A stretch of 29,893 nt of DNA from Hemicentrotus pulcherrimus (lineage: Eukaryota > Echinodermata > Echinoidea > Camarodonta > Strongylocentrotidae). Shown here one piece after another: positions 1 to 8,432 of the stretch. Positions within the stretch are counted from its first letter, which is position 1. Each line of letters begins with the position of its first letter. The position numbers and the translations under genes were made by a program. The stretch lies in NCBI GenBank assembly GCA_003118195.1, contig BEXV01001289.1:67018-96910 (forward strand), read 5' to 3'. The notes beneath the pieces are model-generated. The model was not told the origin of the DNA. It made no database searches and saw only the letters and a list, made by a program, of their open reading frames with translations.

Positions 1-45
1 GGGGGGGGGGGTTGGTTGGTTGTTTTTGTTTTTGTGTGTTTCTGT
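1..45. repeat. G-run and GTT/T-rich simple repeat at the window edge
   Basis: An 11-base G homopolymer is followed by TTGG repeats and T-rich sequence. It lies at the very edge, so it may continue or mark a sequencing or assembly limit. Confidence 0.7.
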
Positions 46-356
46 TTTTCAGAGGTTGACCGCGTCTTATCTGAACGCACCTTAGCTCAATCAACATGAG
101 GCTTCATACAAGGTACGAGCCAAAATGCAAAAACTGACAAGAGTTCCTTTACACTCTAAAAAAGAAAAGGAAATTAGTCAAACTTGCTTTAGCAACTACC
201 TGTATAGGGACCAGTTTCGGTCTATAAAGAATAATTGTAACCTGACCATAAAGACCACCTGGCTTTGAAGACCACTTTCCATGTCTCCCTTGAGCGGTCT
301 TTGTATACATGTTTCACAGTACACGTATTTCCAAAGTACTTGAACCTGAATATTAT
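46..356. other. Non-coding stretch, nothing recognised
   Basis: No splice-bounded coding sequence or repeat was recognised; the 70-codon minus-strand frame here has no domain-like pattern. Confidence 0.5.
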
Positions 357-503
357 CAGGGTCCCATTTCACAAAACTTGCCCTCAGTGAAAATGACGGT
401 TTTTGCACGGTTATAAGCTACTGCAATCCTTGCTTCTGATTAGTAGGCTTGTCACTTATGTTTGTCATTTTTATTGAAAAAGGCTTTGTGAAACGGGTCC
501 CTG
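357..503. mobile_element. Fold-back (MITE-like) element with CAGGGNCCC termini
   Basis: The left end CAGGGTCCCATTTCACAAAA mirrors the right end, whose reverse complement reads CAGGGACCCGTTTCACAAAG. The arms are about 20 bp with three mismatches and the core is about 105 bp. No convincing target-site duplication flanks it. The size and terminal inverted repeats fit a non-autonomous DNA transposon or an old fold-back. Confidence 0.5.
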
Positions 504-615
504 GTACGTTACCAAGTGTAGATATTTCTCGGTAGAATGTATCCCAATAATTAAGCATTTAGTGATTTTGATGCTTGTAGTATTGATAAATTATATGTAA
601 TTAGGAGCAAAGTGT

Positions 616-622
616 CAGGGTA
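616..622. repeat. Left target-site duplication of the SINE (CAGGGTA)
   Basis: Identical heptamer to 994-1000 at the other side of the SINE. Confidence 0.5.
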
Positions 623-993
623 GTAATTTAGGTAGTGTTTAGAGGTGTTGTTGTCGAGTGGATATGTCGCCGGACTGTCGATCACAAGGTCCGCGGTTCA
701 AGTCCCGCCGCGGCACTAATGTCCTTTGGCAAGACATTGATCTATATTTGCCACTCTGCACCCATGTGTTAAATAGGTACCGGTAGGATGCGAAAGCCAA
801 TGTGGCATGCTTTATAGCAATTGAGCCTAGTAGCTCTTGCTGGAATGCTCTCGTGGGAGTGGAGAAAGTGCAGAAAATGTGTGCGGGCAAGCCAAAATCA
901 AATGACCAGGGGTAATAATGTAAAGCGCATAGAAACTCGGACAATGCCGATGTATTAAGCGATATGTAAGCAGAAATAGTATTATTATTATTA
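623..993 (+). mobile_element. tRNA-derived SINE, apparently full length with target-site duplication
   Basis: The head has an exact RNA polymerase III B box, GGTTCAAGTCC (695-705), and an A-box-like TTGTCGAGTGG (651-661, one mismatch to TRGYNNARNGG). The body follows (GTCCTTTGGCAAGACATTGA, then GCCACTCTGCACCC), with a 3' module around GTAAAGCGCATAGAAACTCG and a tail of ATT repeats to 993. The heptamer CAGGGTA occurs on both sides (616-622 and 994-1000), as expected for LINE-mediated insertion. The tRNA-related part cannot be a functional tRNA: it flows straight into the SINE body and lacks a closed acceptor stem. The minus-strand 101-codon frame across it is not a gene. Confidence 0.72.
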
Positions 994-1000
994 CAGGGTA
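994..1000. repeat. Right target-site duplication of the SINE (CAGGGTA)
   Basis: Follows the ATT tail directly and matches 616-622. Confidence 0.5.
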
Positions 1001-1608
1001 AACGGTAATGTTAATGGTAAATGGTGATGCTTAAAATTAAAGAGTGGACGAGATAAGTCCTATAAGAGGTACATGATATACATAGCTTTAAAATCTAAGT
1101 GTATATTTGATTGTGCAGAATTGTACTACTACATCATTAATGTATCATCTTTTTGGGGGGTTATTTTACAATCCTTCAAATAGTCATGATAATATGCATC
1201 TCTGTGGTGAGTTCACCACTCTAATGATCTTTTTGTGTTTGTTCTTCTTCATGGAAATTTTAGATTTCGAAATAATTTGTTAACCGGACAATGTTATATC
1301 TCTTAGTTTCTTTGTTTCTTGTCCATGATTATGTAGGGCATCAAAGTAAATTAGAGCTCATTCAGAGCAGATATACAACAACCATTTTGTCAATACAATT
1401 TGATCACTGTTTAATACGATTCATTTTCTATCAAAGTTTGGTTATCGAAAAATAACTGACCCATTCCCTTGGTCGTCCATAAGGGTTTATTAGAATAATA
1501 CTTGAGTCCCTTTATACGGAAAAGCCGGGATTTTGGATAAGCAGTGCAATGGCGCTATCCAGTGATAGTTTTATCACAGCCCCTCTCCCTTTGTTTTTAT
1601 ACCTTTCC
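1001..1608. other. AT-rich non-coding stretch
   Basis: No coding potential, splice-bounded exon or repeat structure was seen. Confidence 0.5.
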
Positions 1609-1929
1609 CTCATTTTTTTTTCTCTCTCTCTCCCCCTCTCTCTATCTCTCTTTATCTATCTATCTCGCATTTTGTAAACCTCTCTCTCTCTCTCTCTCTT
1701 TCTCTCTCACTCCCTCACTTCCCCCTCTCTCTCATTATCTATCTATCTCGCATTCTGTAAATCTCCCTCACCCCTTTTTATTTCCTCTCTCTTTCTCTCC
1801 CTCTATGTCATTATTTCACTCACTCTCTTTCTCCCATTCTATCTCTATGTATATTATCCACACTTCCCTTTTTCGTTCTCTCTCATTCTCTATACATGTC
1901 TCCCTTTTAGATGTGTCTTTCTTTTTCAC

Positions 1930-1964
<35 letters not shown>

Positions 1965-2143
1965 ACCCTATGTGTGACTTTCACCAACCTCTCACTTCCC
2001 TTATCTGTATCTTTCCCTCACTTACTTCATCCCATCCTATCTCTCTTTGTATCTATTCTTATTTCTTCTCTCATTTTTTCCTGCATGCAGTGTCCTTTTA
2101 TGTATCTTTCTATTTCTCCTCTCTCTCTCTCTCTCTCTCTCTC
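1609..2143. repeat. Long (CT)n / pyrimidine-rich microsatellite tract
   Basis: About 530 bp of nearly uninterrupted pyrimidine on the plus strand, with pure CT runs at 1681-1700, 1931-1951 and 2119-2143 and interspersed CTAT units. The 200-codon frame across it is an artefact of the repeat (Ser-Leu alternation). Confidence 0.9.
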
Positions 2144-2580
2144 TGACCGTCATCTCCGATTTCATTTTTAAAAATATTAACTGTGCTTGGATTCTGTTCT
2201 CCGACCGTGAATACCGTGATTACATAGGCTGGCAAATTAAAGTTATACAAGGTGCAAATCAAATAAAAATGCCAAATCGAATAGAATAAAGAAAAACAAT
2301 CAATCAATATTCTTTTACCATAAAGATTGTGTTATTTCATATTATAAACTTCATGCATTTTACCTTCTGATGGCCTTCAGCATTTTACAATCTGACCCAA
2401 TTACTACTAATACGACTTCTCATTATGGTATCTAATTTGTTTTTAATACGATGAATTAGACGTTGAAATGGCTGAATTACTGTACATGTATAACATTATA
2501 AATTCTTATGTTGCGTGCACAAATATTGTTTTCTAGTTATTTCAGTATTGTTGCATTCACATTGATTTACAATAGACCTG
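2144..2580. other. AT-rich non-coding stretch
   Basis: No gene or repeat could be supported. Confidence 0.5.
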
Positions 2581-2660
2581 TTAACCCATTGCTTACTGGA
2601 ACCTGGTGGTCCCTGTGTTAAGTCTATGGGAATTAGATAATTCAGTAGACAACGGGTTAA
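2581..2660. mobile_element. piggyBac-like miniature element flanked by TTAA
   Basis: TTAA at 2581-2584 and at 2657-2660 bracket a 72-bp insert that begins CCCATTGCTTACTGGAA and ends in the near inverse (TTCAGTAGACAACGGG). TTAA target duplications and termini starting with CCC are the signature of the piggyBac superfamily; at this size it is a MITE without coding capacity. The arms differ at a few positions, so the insertion looks old. Confidence 0.6.
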
Positions 2661-2907
2661 TTATTCATGCATACTTCCTGAACAAAAGCTTCCCTTCGCA
2701 TCTGAAAAGATTTCTATGCATGCCCCACATAGCAACAACTAAATATGTAACGTGAATCCCATCCATCAGAGATGCCTTCGTTCATAGGAAACAAGTATAT
2801 GCCAACATTAACTTGCGATACGAATACAAGACCAAAGAATACACTTTTGAATTTCCATGATCATATTTGCTTGCTATGTCATAACTCTGAGTAAATATAC
2901 AGTGACA
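2661..2907. other. Non-coding stretch, nothing recognised
   Basis: No repeat or coding signal was identified. Confidence 0.4.
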
Positions 2908-3135
2908 ACATCAACAACAATGACTATGATAATGTTGGTAATGATACTTACAACGATAACAAAGATGGTGATAATAATGGTAACAATAATAATAAATATA
3001 ATACCTGTACCACTGCTACTACTACTGCTACTATTACTACCAGTACTCCTACTTTTACTTATCACTTATCTTCACCAATCACAATCATCATCGTCATCAT
3101 CATCATCACCATCATCAGCATCATCATATTCTTCG
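2908..3135. repeat. Compound trinucleotide repeat block (GAT/AAT/AAC, CTA, CAT units)
   Basis: Successive 3-bp-periodic blocks: AAC/ATG-type, GATAAT/AACAAT, then CTACTACTG-type, then CATCATCGT-type. The periodicity makes apparent frames on both strands (poly-Leu and poly-Ser on plus, poly-Ile on minus), which are not genes. Confidence 0.8.
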
Positions 3136-3940
3136 TAATCATAACTATCCTTATGTTGATAAAGCTCTGATGAGTGCCGTCACTGATGGTACATTATACT
3201 ATCCACGATAAAATACATTATTTACTTCTGAACAATGATTTCTAAGAATATGCAATGTACGAATGCTGATTAGTCTGGAACGTCAGCAACACATTAAAAA
3301 CTAAACATTCCCTTTGTTCGAGAAGTAGGATATACAGTTTTTTAAAGATCGTATGGTCCATCAATATTATCTTATAATCTTATTATCATCAAGAATATTA
3401 TCTACCAAGGGTATATCTAAAGAACTCCCCCCTTCCCCCACTATCATGAGGAAAAGAAAAACATAATGTCAGGGATAAAACAACTGTGTTTTTTTTTGTT
3501 AGAGAACGTGGGATGGCCGGCGGAATTACCATGATGAGGAAATGATTAAAGGATTTTTGAACGAAAGAAGTGTTGAGAATATAAATTTATTATCATAATG
3601 TATTTATTCTTGAAGTCAGACATGTCTTTTAAAGCCACTCAAGGGAAACACAAACTGGCCTTTTTTTAGACATATACACATGTAAATATATAAATAACCA
3701 TACATTTATGTATTCACTTGTGTATCTAATAATGTAACATCCCTCAAAAATTGTCACAGGCAATATTATGTTCCTTCGGAATAAAAATGTAATAATTTAG
3801 TTTAGGAACCTCCCCCCCCCCTCCCCTCCAGACACATACACAAATACATGGATCTTTCCCTAGTCAATAACATTGTGTTCGTATCCTGGTGCGATACCAC
3901 ATCCATTACCAGCTTGAGGAAACCACTGGGATAGCCACTT
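3136..3940. other. AT-rich non-coding stretch with short homopolymer runs
   Basis: Contains a C-run (3813-3822) and A/T runs. No gene or defined element could be supported. Confidence 0.5.
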
Positions 3941-4273
3941 CCAGTCAACTAACCCATAGGACAACTACCCTCGGTTCAACTATCCTCCGGACAACTGCAT
4001 CCCAGACAACTAACCCTAGGACAAATACCCCACAGACAACTGCCCCCAGACAACTACCCCCTAGGATAGTTTTCCGGGGGTAGTTGTCCTAGATGATGGT
4101 TGTCGTAAGGGGTAGTTGTCTGGGGGTAGTTGTCCGGGGGTAGTTGTCCTAGGGGGTGGTTGCTCTAGGAAGTAGTTGTTCTAGGAGGTAGTTGTTCTAG
4201 GGGTAGTTGTCCTAGGGGGTAGTTGACTGGGGTGGTTATCCGGGGGCGGGTGTCCAGGGGTAGGTGTCCTAGA
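3941..4273. repeat. Strand-switching minisatellite (GGGGGTAGTTGTCCTA type)
   Basis: To about 4062 the plus strand carries degenerate CAACTACCCCCTAGGA units. From about 4075 it carries the reverse complement, GGGGGTAGTTGTCCTAG, in about a dozen degenerate copies. At the junction the 13-mer GACAACTACCCCC (4049-4061) faces GGGGGTAGTTGTC (4076-4088) across a 14-nt spacer. Units are about 14-20 bp. A 64-codon Thr/Pro-rich frame over the left half is a repeat artefact. Confidence 0.85.
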
Positions 4274-4795
4274 ACCGTATCCACCATGTACCTTCATAAA
4301 CATGTAACAACCTACACTATAGTTCAATGAGATGTATGATTGAATACTTATTGTACAAGATAAATAAATAATTTCAATGCATTAGGAATAGGCGATTATA
4401 TTTTAAAGCAATTGTACAACATGCAATTACTCATTTCAAGATATTGTGTCCTTTACATCGTCTCATTCAAATATCACATACTATTAAAATATTCACGAGG
4501 GTAATAATGATAAATACATGCACCATCCTGAATCGCATAAATTGTCCTGTTATACACAACAAATATAGATATATTCTATAATATGAACAATGAATATGAT
4601 AAATAGTTTTTACCATCTCACGATGATAGACCATCAAGTAGCTAATTGGATTAGATTCTTTTCATGTGTTATAAGCCTTTCAAATTGTTAGAATACAATC
4701 GATTCATGGTCAGAAGTCTGCACAGTATCCTCTCGGTCATTTTGGATACACAGTACCTTGTACTATACTCGGGCAAGTTATAAAATGGATGAAGA
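4274..4795. other. Region downstream of the BTB gene
   Basis: AT-rich, with no other coding signal. It may include a 3' UTR of the BTB transcript if the AATAAA at the stop codon is not used. Confidence 0.4.
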
Positions 4796-4801
4796 TTTAT
4801 T
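4796..4801 (-). promoter_or_regulatory. AATAAA poly(A) signal candidate overlapping the stop codon
   Basis: Read on the minus strand, 4801-4796 is AATAAA and includes the TAA stop of the BTB gene. If used, the 3' UTR would be only some tens of bases. I saw no other clear AATAAA on this strand between here and about 3.6 kb. A longer UTR with a variant signal remains possible. Confidence 0.35.
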
Positions 4802-5702
4802 CAGTAACAAGAAGCTTGAAGTTACTTTCCTTCTGGTCCGCACGGCCGAAGCTCCCACCAGCGCTACTACTCGTATCGGTCCAATCTGAACAAATCGACA
4901 TAGAACAACTTGTATTGGTATCACTTGAACATGGCGGACTAAAAGAACGATCCCGCGTATACATCAAATCGACGTGATCATGACGCTCGTCTGAATCGTC
5001 CTCCTCCTCCTCTTCTTCCTCCTCCTCATCAGCGCCTCCGTTCACTGTATGACCATTCTCGATATACCCGCTACTGTCGTTACTGTTACTGTGACATGTT
5101 TCAGGGTCGAAATCGTCATCGAGATTGAGAGTTCGATTACCAAGCTCAGGATTGTGTAGCTCATTGTCTGGTTCATTGTCCAAAGGGAGCTTATCGATGC
5201 CGCTGGAGCGAGATGTGTTCAACGACGCGTTCGACGTCGCGGATTTAATCGATGACGATGAGTTGTCTGTTCTCGATAGTCTATCAGTGGGTGTCGGCGA
5301 ATCCTCTACGTTCAGACTAAGCATTGATAATCTTAATCTTGCTGGTGTCGTCACTATGCTACCGGGTTCGATACTGCTCGGATCAGCTTGATAGGCCAGC
5401 GCGGTCATGATCTTTTGATCCGGAACCGCCCCGGTCGGTTTAACCGACTGCATGAGGGTTGTCGCCGGAATCAGATGAAACGAGATACTGTCTATGAACG
5501 GAGTCATGACGTCACGTAGCTTTGAGGAGGGATGCTTTTCCATGTACGCGCGACTCCATGCGAGCGCGGATTGGAATTTGGTAAGTTCGTCTGCCTGAAG
5601 CTCGTCACGTGATAGAATTAGCCTGGCCACGTGATTCGGTAGCGCCGTGAAGGCTGGTAGTCTCAAAACAGATTCTGCGTTGATGTCCACAAATTCGAGT
5701 GC
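4797..5702 (-). CDS. gprs: BTB gene terminal exon D (BACK domain and Ser/acidic tail, with stop)
   Basis: The acceptor TTTTGTTAG precedes 5702 and translation starts in phase 0 with ALEFVDINAESVLRLPAF. The 301 codons end in KLLVTE and a TAA stop at 4799-4797. The first ~100 residues are BACK-like alpha-helical sequence (LPNHVARLILSRDELQADEL, SALAWSRAYM). The remainder is hydrophilic: SSSSIKSATSNASLNTSRSS, a nine-Glu run after GGAD, then DLMYTRDRSFSPPCSSD and a Ser/Thr-rich end (SMSICSDWTDTSSSAGGS). Low complexity plus possible phosphosites suggests a regulatory tail. The long plus-strand frame opposite (5125-5391) is a shadow. Confidence 0.9.
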   Translation of the reverse strand, partial: ALEFVDINAESVLRLPAFTALPNHVARLILSRDELQADELTKFQSALAWSRAYMEKHPSSKLRDVMTPFIDSISFHLIPATTLMQSVKPTGAVPDQKIMTALAYQADPSSIEPGSIVTTPARLRLSMLSLNVEDSPTPTDRLSRTDNSSSSIKSATSNASLNTSRSSGIDKLPLDNEPDNELHNPELGNRTLNLDDDFDPETCHSNSNDSSGYIENGHTVNGGADEEEEEEEEEDDSDERHDHVDLMYTRDRSFSPPCSSDTNTSCSMSICSDWTDTSSSAGGSFGRADQKESNFKLLVTE

Positions 5703-8129
5703 CTAACAAAAATACAAAAGTTAAACAAAATACATACATGAAATTAAAATAACTGTGCAAGTGTTAAAAACGATCTTCTTTCTCAAATATGGCATCGATT
5801 TAGCAATATATAATGAATCATTCAAACACATTCATACTGTATTAAAGATGACTTGTAGGACTGTTTTATATCATGGTCCTGGTATTGAGCCCAATGTGCG
5901 TATACTACAATTTGTCATCAATTATAAAACCACCCTTTGACGTCAAGCAAAAATTGATGAAAATATCAATGTTGAAATTGCTTCTCTCACAATGTAATCA
6001 TTTCCAAGCAAGCGCCACTCATTAATGACATTTGGTAAATACAATTTGAGAGCAAAGTGCCAACACGCTGATTCTCTTGTTACTTGTCATATTTCGATTA
6101 TAGCGAACTTTAAAGAAAATTGATTTTTGTTGTTTAAAAACTTGTTAACAGTATATCATAGCACTGTCACTAATTTATACATACCTTCTGTACAAGTGAT
6201 TTGGTAGACTTGTACTGAATGTACTTCTCAGCCGATCGAAGTAGTAAACACACTGTATCGATATTGACGCAGTTCTGAAGATATGTCATACAGGCTTGTC
6301 TTAACTCATCTAGCCCGTAGTGATCAGATGCGTTCATCAGACCTATAAGAACAATTTTTTATAACATGATTATTAGAGACGATAACTTGGTCAGTCTAAA
6401 GGTACGACTGTGTCCTTCTAGCAAAATTGAACAGACTAAGGCTATAATTAGACGACGTATTAAAAGGAAATCCCCGTTGTTAACAGGACGTCATTTGCCG
6501 AGAGGCATTATTGCGCCAACGCCGGAAACTATTCATAATGTCATATGATGATAATGATGATTAAGAAGATAGTAGTGACGAAATCACATAGTAAAAGCAA
6601 AGTGAACAGTGAAAACATCGTCTTGAATTACTGGCGCACGTGCAAATTATCTTCTAAGGCTTAATTAGAGTATAGATATGATAATACAATCGAAATGAGA
6701 TACCAAGTGTGCCCGTATACAGAATGAGTGTCCAGTCTACGGCACTTGAGGTGTCATACGAGTGCGTTATTACCTGTTCGCACGTGTTCAACAGGACCAA
6801 TGATACGTCTTTTTTAAACGTAGGACTGCGAAGGCGACTTGAACAACCTCTGACTAGACTTGCAAGAGCAATATCACACAAAAGTCCGTGCAACGAACTG
6901 AATATGTTTTGAGTTACTGTCGTATAATATAAACTAGCTGCCTTATAGCGCAGCTAATAGCGAGTTTTCGCAACCGGCGACGCGGCCTTTTACAACGCTA
7001 ATCTCAGCGGGGGGTTGCACTTAAAGCGAAAAAAAAAAAAATCCGCGTAGCGTCCAAACCTACGACGGTATTCAGCCTTAGTGTCGGGAGTCGAGTTCGT
7101 ACTGGGTGTCGAGCTCATTTAAATACCCCAAAGTCAGCTGTTGCGTCGCCGTACGAAAAATCGCTTTTGACGCATCGTATGCAAAAGATATTCAGTAAAA
7201 AGGCCACACAGTTTAGTACATTGATATTTTCTCACCTAGTACTATCTTAGGTTTGAGGGTGACGCATCCTGTGTGACAGTACTGGATGAGTTGATGGAAG
7301 ACCGACGGATCAAACTCTTCGATGATGATCGTCCTAGGACCACTGAGGGCGGTATAATCTTCGCCCAGATCGATACTACTTCGTCGAATCATCTGCGATA
7401 CTCGCTTTCCGAGCTTATCCGTTGTCGATACGTTTTTTTTACGAGGGGTCCCCCGAGCTGCTGAATATAGCAACTTGTGAAAAATTCTGCGGACATTGAA
7501 ATAAATAAATACATGTATAAATATCTCACCAGAGAAATTAGAATATCGTAATGAGCTGTACTATTTTCTGTATCCCTTACTGTGTCCTTATCAAACAGCT
7601 TTTGCCCAGACTCAGTCATGCAAATCTAACAGAACAGTAATTCAAATACCTAGCAAAGAGTTAGGGGAACTAAGCACTAGCCTATAACGAATTAATACAA
7701 AAGATAGTACTTGGAAATATGTAATGTGAAAAAGAAATATATTTTGCTCCTCTTCTGGCGTCTTCTCATAGTCAGTAATTATATTTGATCCGTATATTGA
7801 TTATTTTCTCTTTCTGAAACTCCTCATGCACGTCTGAATTTACCTGCTCCTTGCAGCCAATATGGCCCGTACTGCGCAGATAGGTTCCCTCGTCTCGCCT
7901 ACAAGGAACGTGACGTCACAAAGCTCCGGCATGTGTGACAGGTATCGGAGATCTTCGGCCACGCCGAGTTTATTTTCGAAGACCCACGAATTTCCCCGAT
8001 ACCCTTTGACAACATTGGAATCGTCCATGTCGCCCTGAGGGGTGCCCTCCGATGTCGATGTGGATGGCAAGATGAGACTCTCGTCAGCGTAATTTTCTCC
8101 TCCTTCCCCAATGTCTAGTGTATAGTTAT
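4797..8129 (-). CDS. gprs: BTB/POZ-BACK domain protein, serine-enriched protein (gprs)-like; 5' partial, four exons (whole-gene span)
   Basis: Four minus-strand exons (8129-7844, 7486-7236, 6342-6185, 5702-4797) join in frame with AG/GT borders and matching split codons, giving about 532 residues plus an unfound N-terminus. Numbered from the first full codon of the visible part, residues ~45-180 are a BTB/POZ domain (MPELCDVTFLVG, then CAVRAILAARSR, later IIIEEFDPSVFHQLIQYCHTG). Residues ~180-290 look like a BACK domain (ASDHYGLDELRQAC, then LPAFTALPNHVARLILSRDEL). The rest is a Ser/Asp/Asn-rich, probably disordered tail with an acidic run (~456-470) and an SFSPPCSSD motif. BTB-BACK proteins commonly dimerise and often act as CUL3 ubiquitin-ligase adaptors; no Kelch repeats are present. 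The wording of the BTB core resembles what I recall of insect gprs ('serine-enriched protein'), so orthology is a recognition-based inference, while BTB-BACK assignment is firm. The start codon lies upstream of 8129. Introns are 357, 893 and 482 nt. Confidence 0.88.
6185..6342 (-). CDS. gprs: BTB gene exon C (BTB end / BACK start)
   Basis: The acceptor CTTATAG precedes 6342 and the donor AAG|GTATGT follows 6185. The exon is too short to stand out as an open frame of its own and was found by reading the gap between exons B and D. It encodes LMNASDHYGLDELRQACMTY, then LQNCVNIDTVCLLLRSAEKY, then IQYKSTKSLVQK. 'A.dhYgl..Lr..C..yl...i...n...ll..A..y' is the classical end of a BTB domain passing into BACK. 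The phase fits both neighbours exactly (G|GT in, complete codon out). Confidence 0.9.
6945..7185. mobile_element. CpG-rich imperfect fold-back within a BTB-gene intron
   Basis: Within the 893-nt intron the left part (6951-6984, AGCGAGTTTTCGCAACCGGC then GACGCGG) is mirrored imperfectly by the right part (7142-7175, TGCGTCGCCGTACGAAAAAT then CGCTTTTGACGC). The interior is CpG-rich and contains an A-run at 7029-7041. Composition differs sharply from the AT-rich intron around it, suggesting an inserted non-autonomous element. No target duplication was identified. Confidence 0.35.
7236..7486 (-). CDS. gprs: BTB gene exon B (C-terminal half of BTB domain)
   Basis: The acceptor TCCGCAG precedes 7486 and the donor CTAG|GTGAG follows 7236. 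Joining to exon A gives LAARSR-IFHKLLYSAARGTPRKK, the standard BTB continuation in which the 'R-S-x-x-F-x-x-L/M' helix follows the AVRAILAARS strand. It then carries a basic insert (KKNVSTTDKLGKRVSQMIRR), SSIDLGEDYTALSGPRT and the late BTB segment IIIEEFDPSVFHQLIQYCHTG, which matches the usual F..ll.yiYtG element. It ends on the first base of a Gly codon completed in exon C. Confidence 0.9.
7844..8129 (-). CDS. gprs: BTB gene exon A (N-terminal half of BTB domain)
   Basis: The acceptor CATCACAG precedes 8129 and the donor CAG|GTAAAT follows 7844. The exon starts with the last two bases of a split codon (xAT), so at least one coding exon lies upstream. It encodes a low-complexity leader (NYTLDIGEGGENYADES, then PSTSTSEGTPQGD), then WVFENKLGVAEDLRYLSHMP, then the BTB beta-strand core ELCDVTFLVG and the helix CAVRAILAARS. 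It ends in AG, which is completed to Arg by the first base of the next exon. An in-frame Met (MDDSN, ~34 residues in) could serve as an alternative start, but the open frame and acceptor upstream argue that translation starts earlier. Confidence 0.88.
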
Positions 8130-8334
8130 CTGTGATGAATGATAAAACAAAGAAAAAAATTGGCTTGTGAAAATAATGTGAAATACTTCATTGCAATTCG
8201 ATATTCCGACGAGGCAAAATTTAGAAATAAAGAAGAAAACATAAAACTATTTAATAAGGTCCATAATTAATTGTTCTTTTTTGTGTTGTTCATTTGTTTA
8301 TATTGCAAATGATTTTTATGGGACGTTTTTACTT
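8130..8334. other. Intron upstream of BTB exon A; initiating exon not found
   Basis: The acceptor of exon A faces this region, so the transcript continues upstream on the minus strand. I could not identify a Met-bearing exon with a matching phase-1 donor anywhere above 8130, so part of the following sequence may be intronic. Confidence 0.4.
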
Positions 8335-8432
8335 CCCCAGGGCGCCTGAGTATTTGAATTCAAGTGGATTCGGCGCCTTACACAACTCATATATACTCTG
8401 ATTATGATTATGATTTAAAGTTATTGCAATCA
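8335..8432 (+). mobile_element. Probable SINE 3'-end fragment with GATTAT tail
   Basis: GGGCGCC, then AAGTGGATTCGGCGCC, then a tail of GATTATGATTATGATT. The layout (paired GCGC motifs followed by a short-unit AT-rich tail) parallels the 3' module of the SINE at 623-993, though the two are not close copies. Confidence 0.4.

Noticed and set aside
648..714. tRNA gene
   Set aside because: A and B boxes are present but the acceptor stem does not close and the sequence continues as a SINE body.
1544..2146. 200-codon open frame, Ser/Leu-rich
   Set aside because: Produced by the CT microsatellite; alternates Ser and Leu with no other feature.
2857..3138. 93-codon frame with poly-Leu and poly-Ser runs
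   Set aside because: Trinucleotide repeat artefact; both strands stay open for the same reason.
3889..4083. Thr/Pro-rich mucin-like frame
   Set aside because: Translation of the minisatellite units; orientation flips and the frame collapses.
5125..5391. 88-codon plus-strand frame
   Set aside because: Antisense shadow of the BTB terminal exon.
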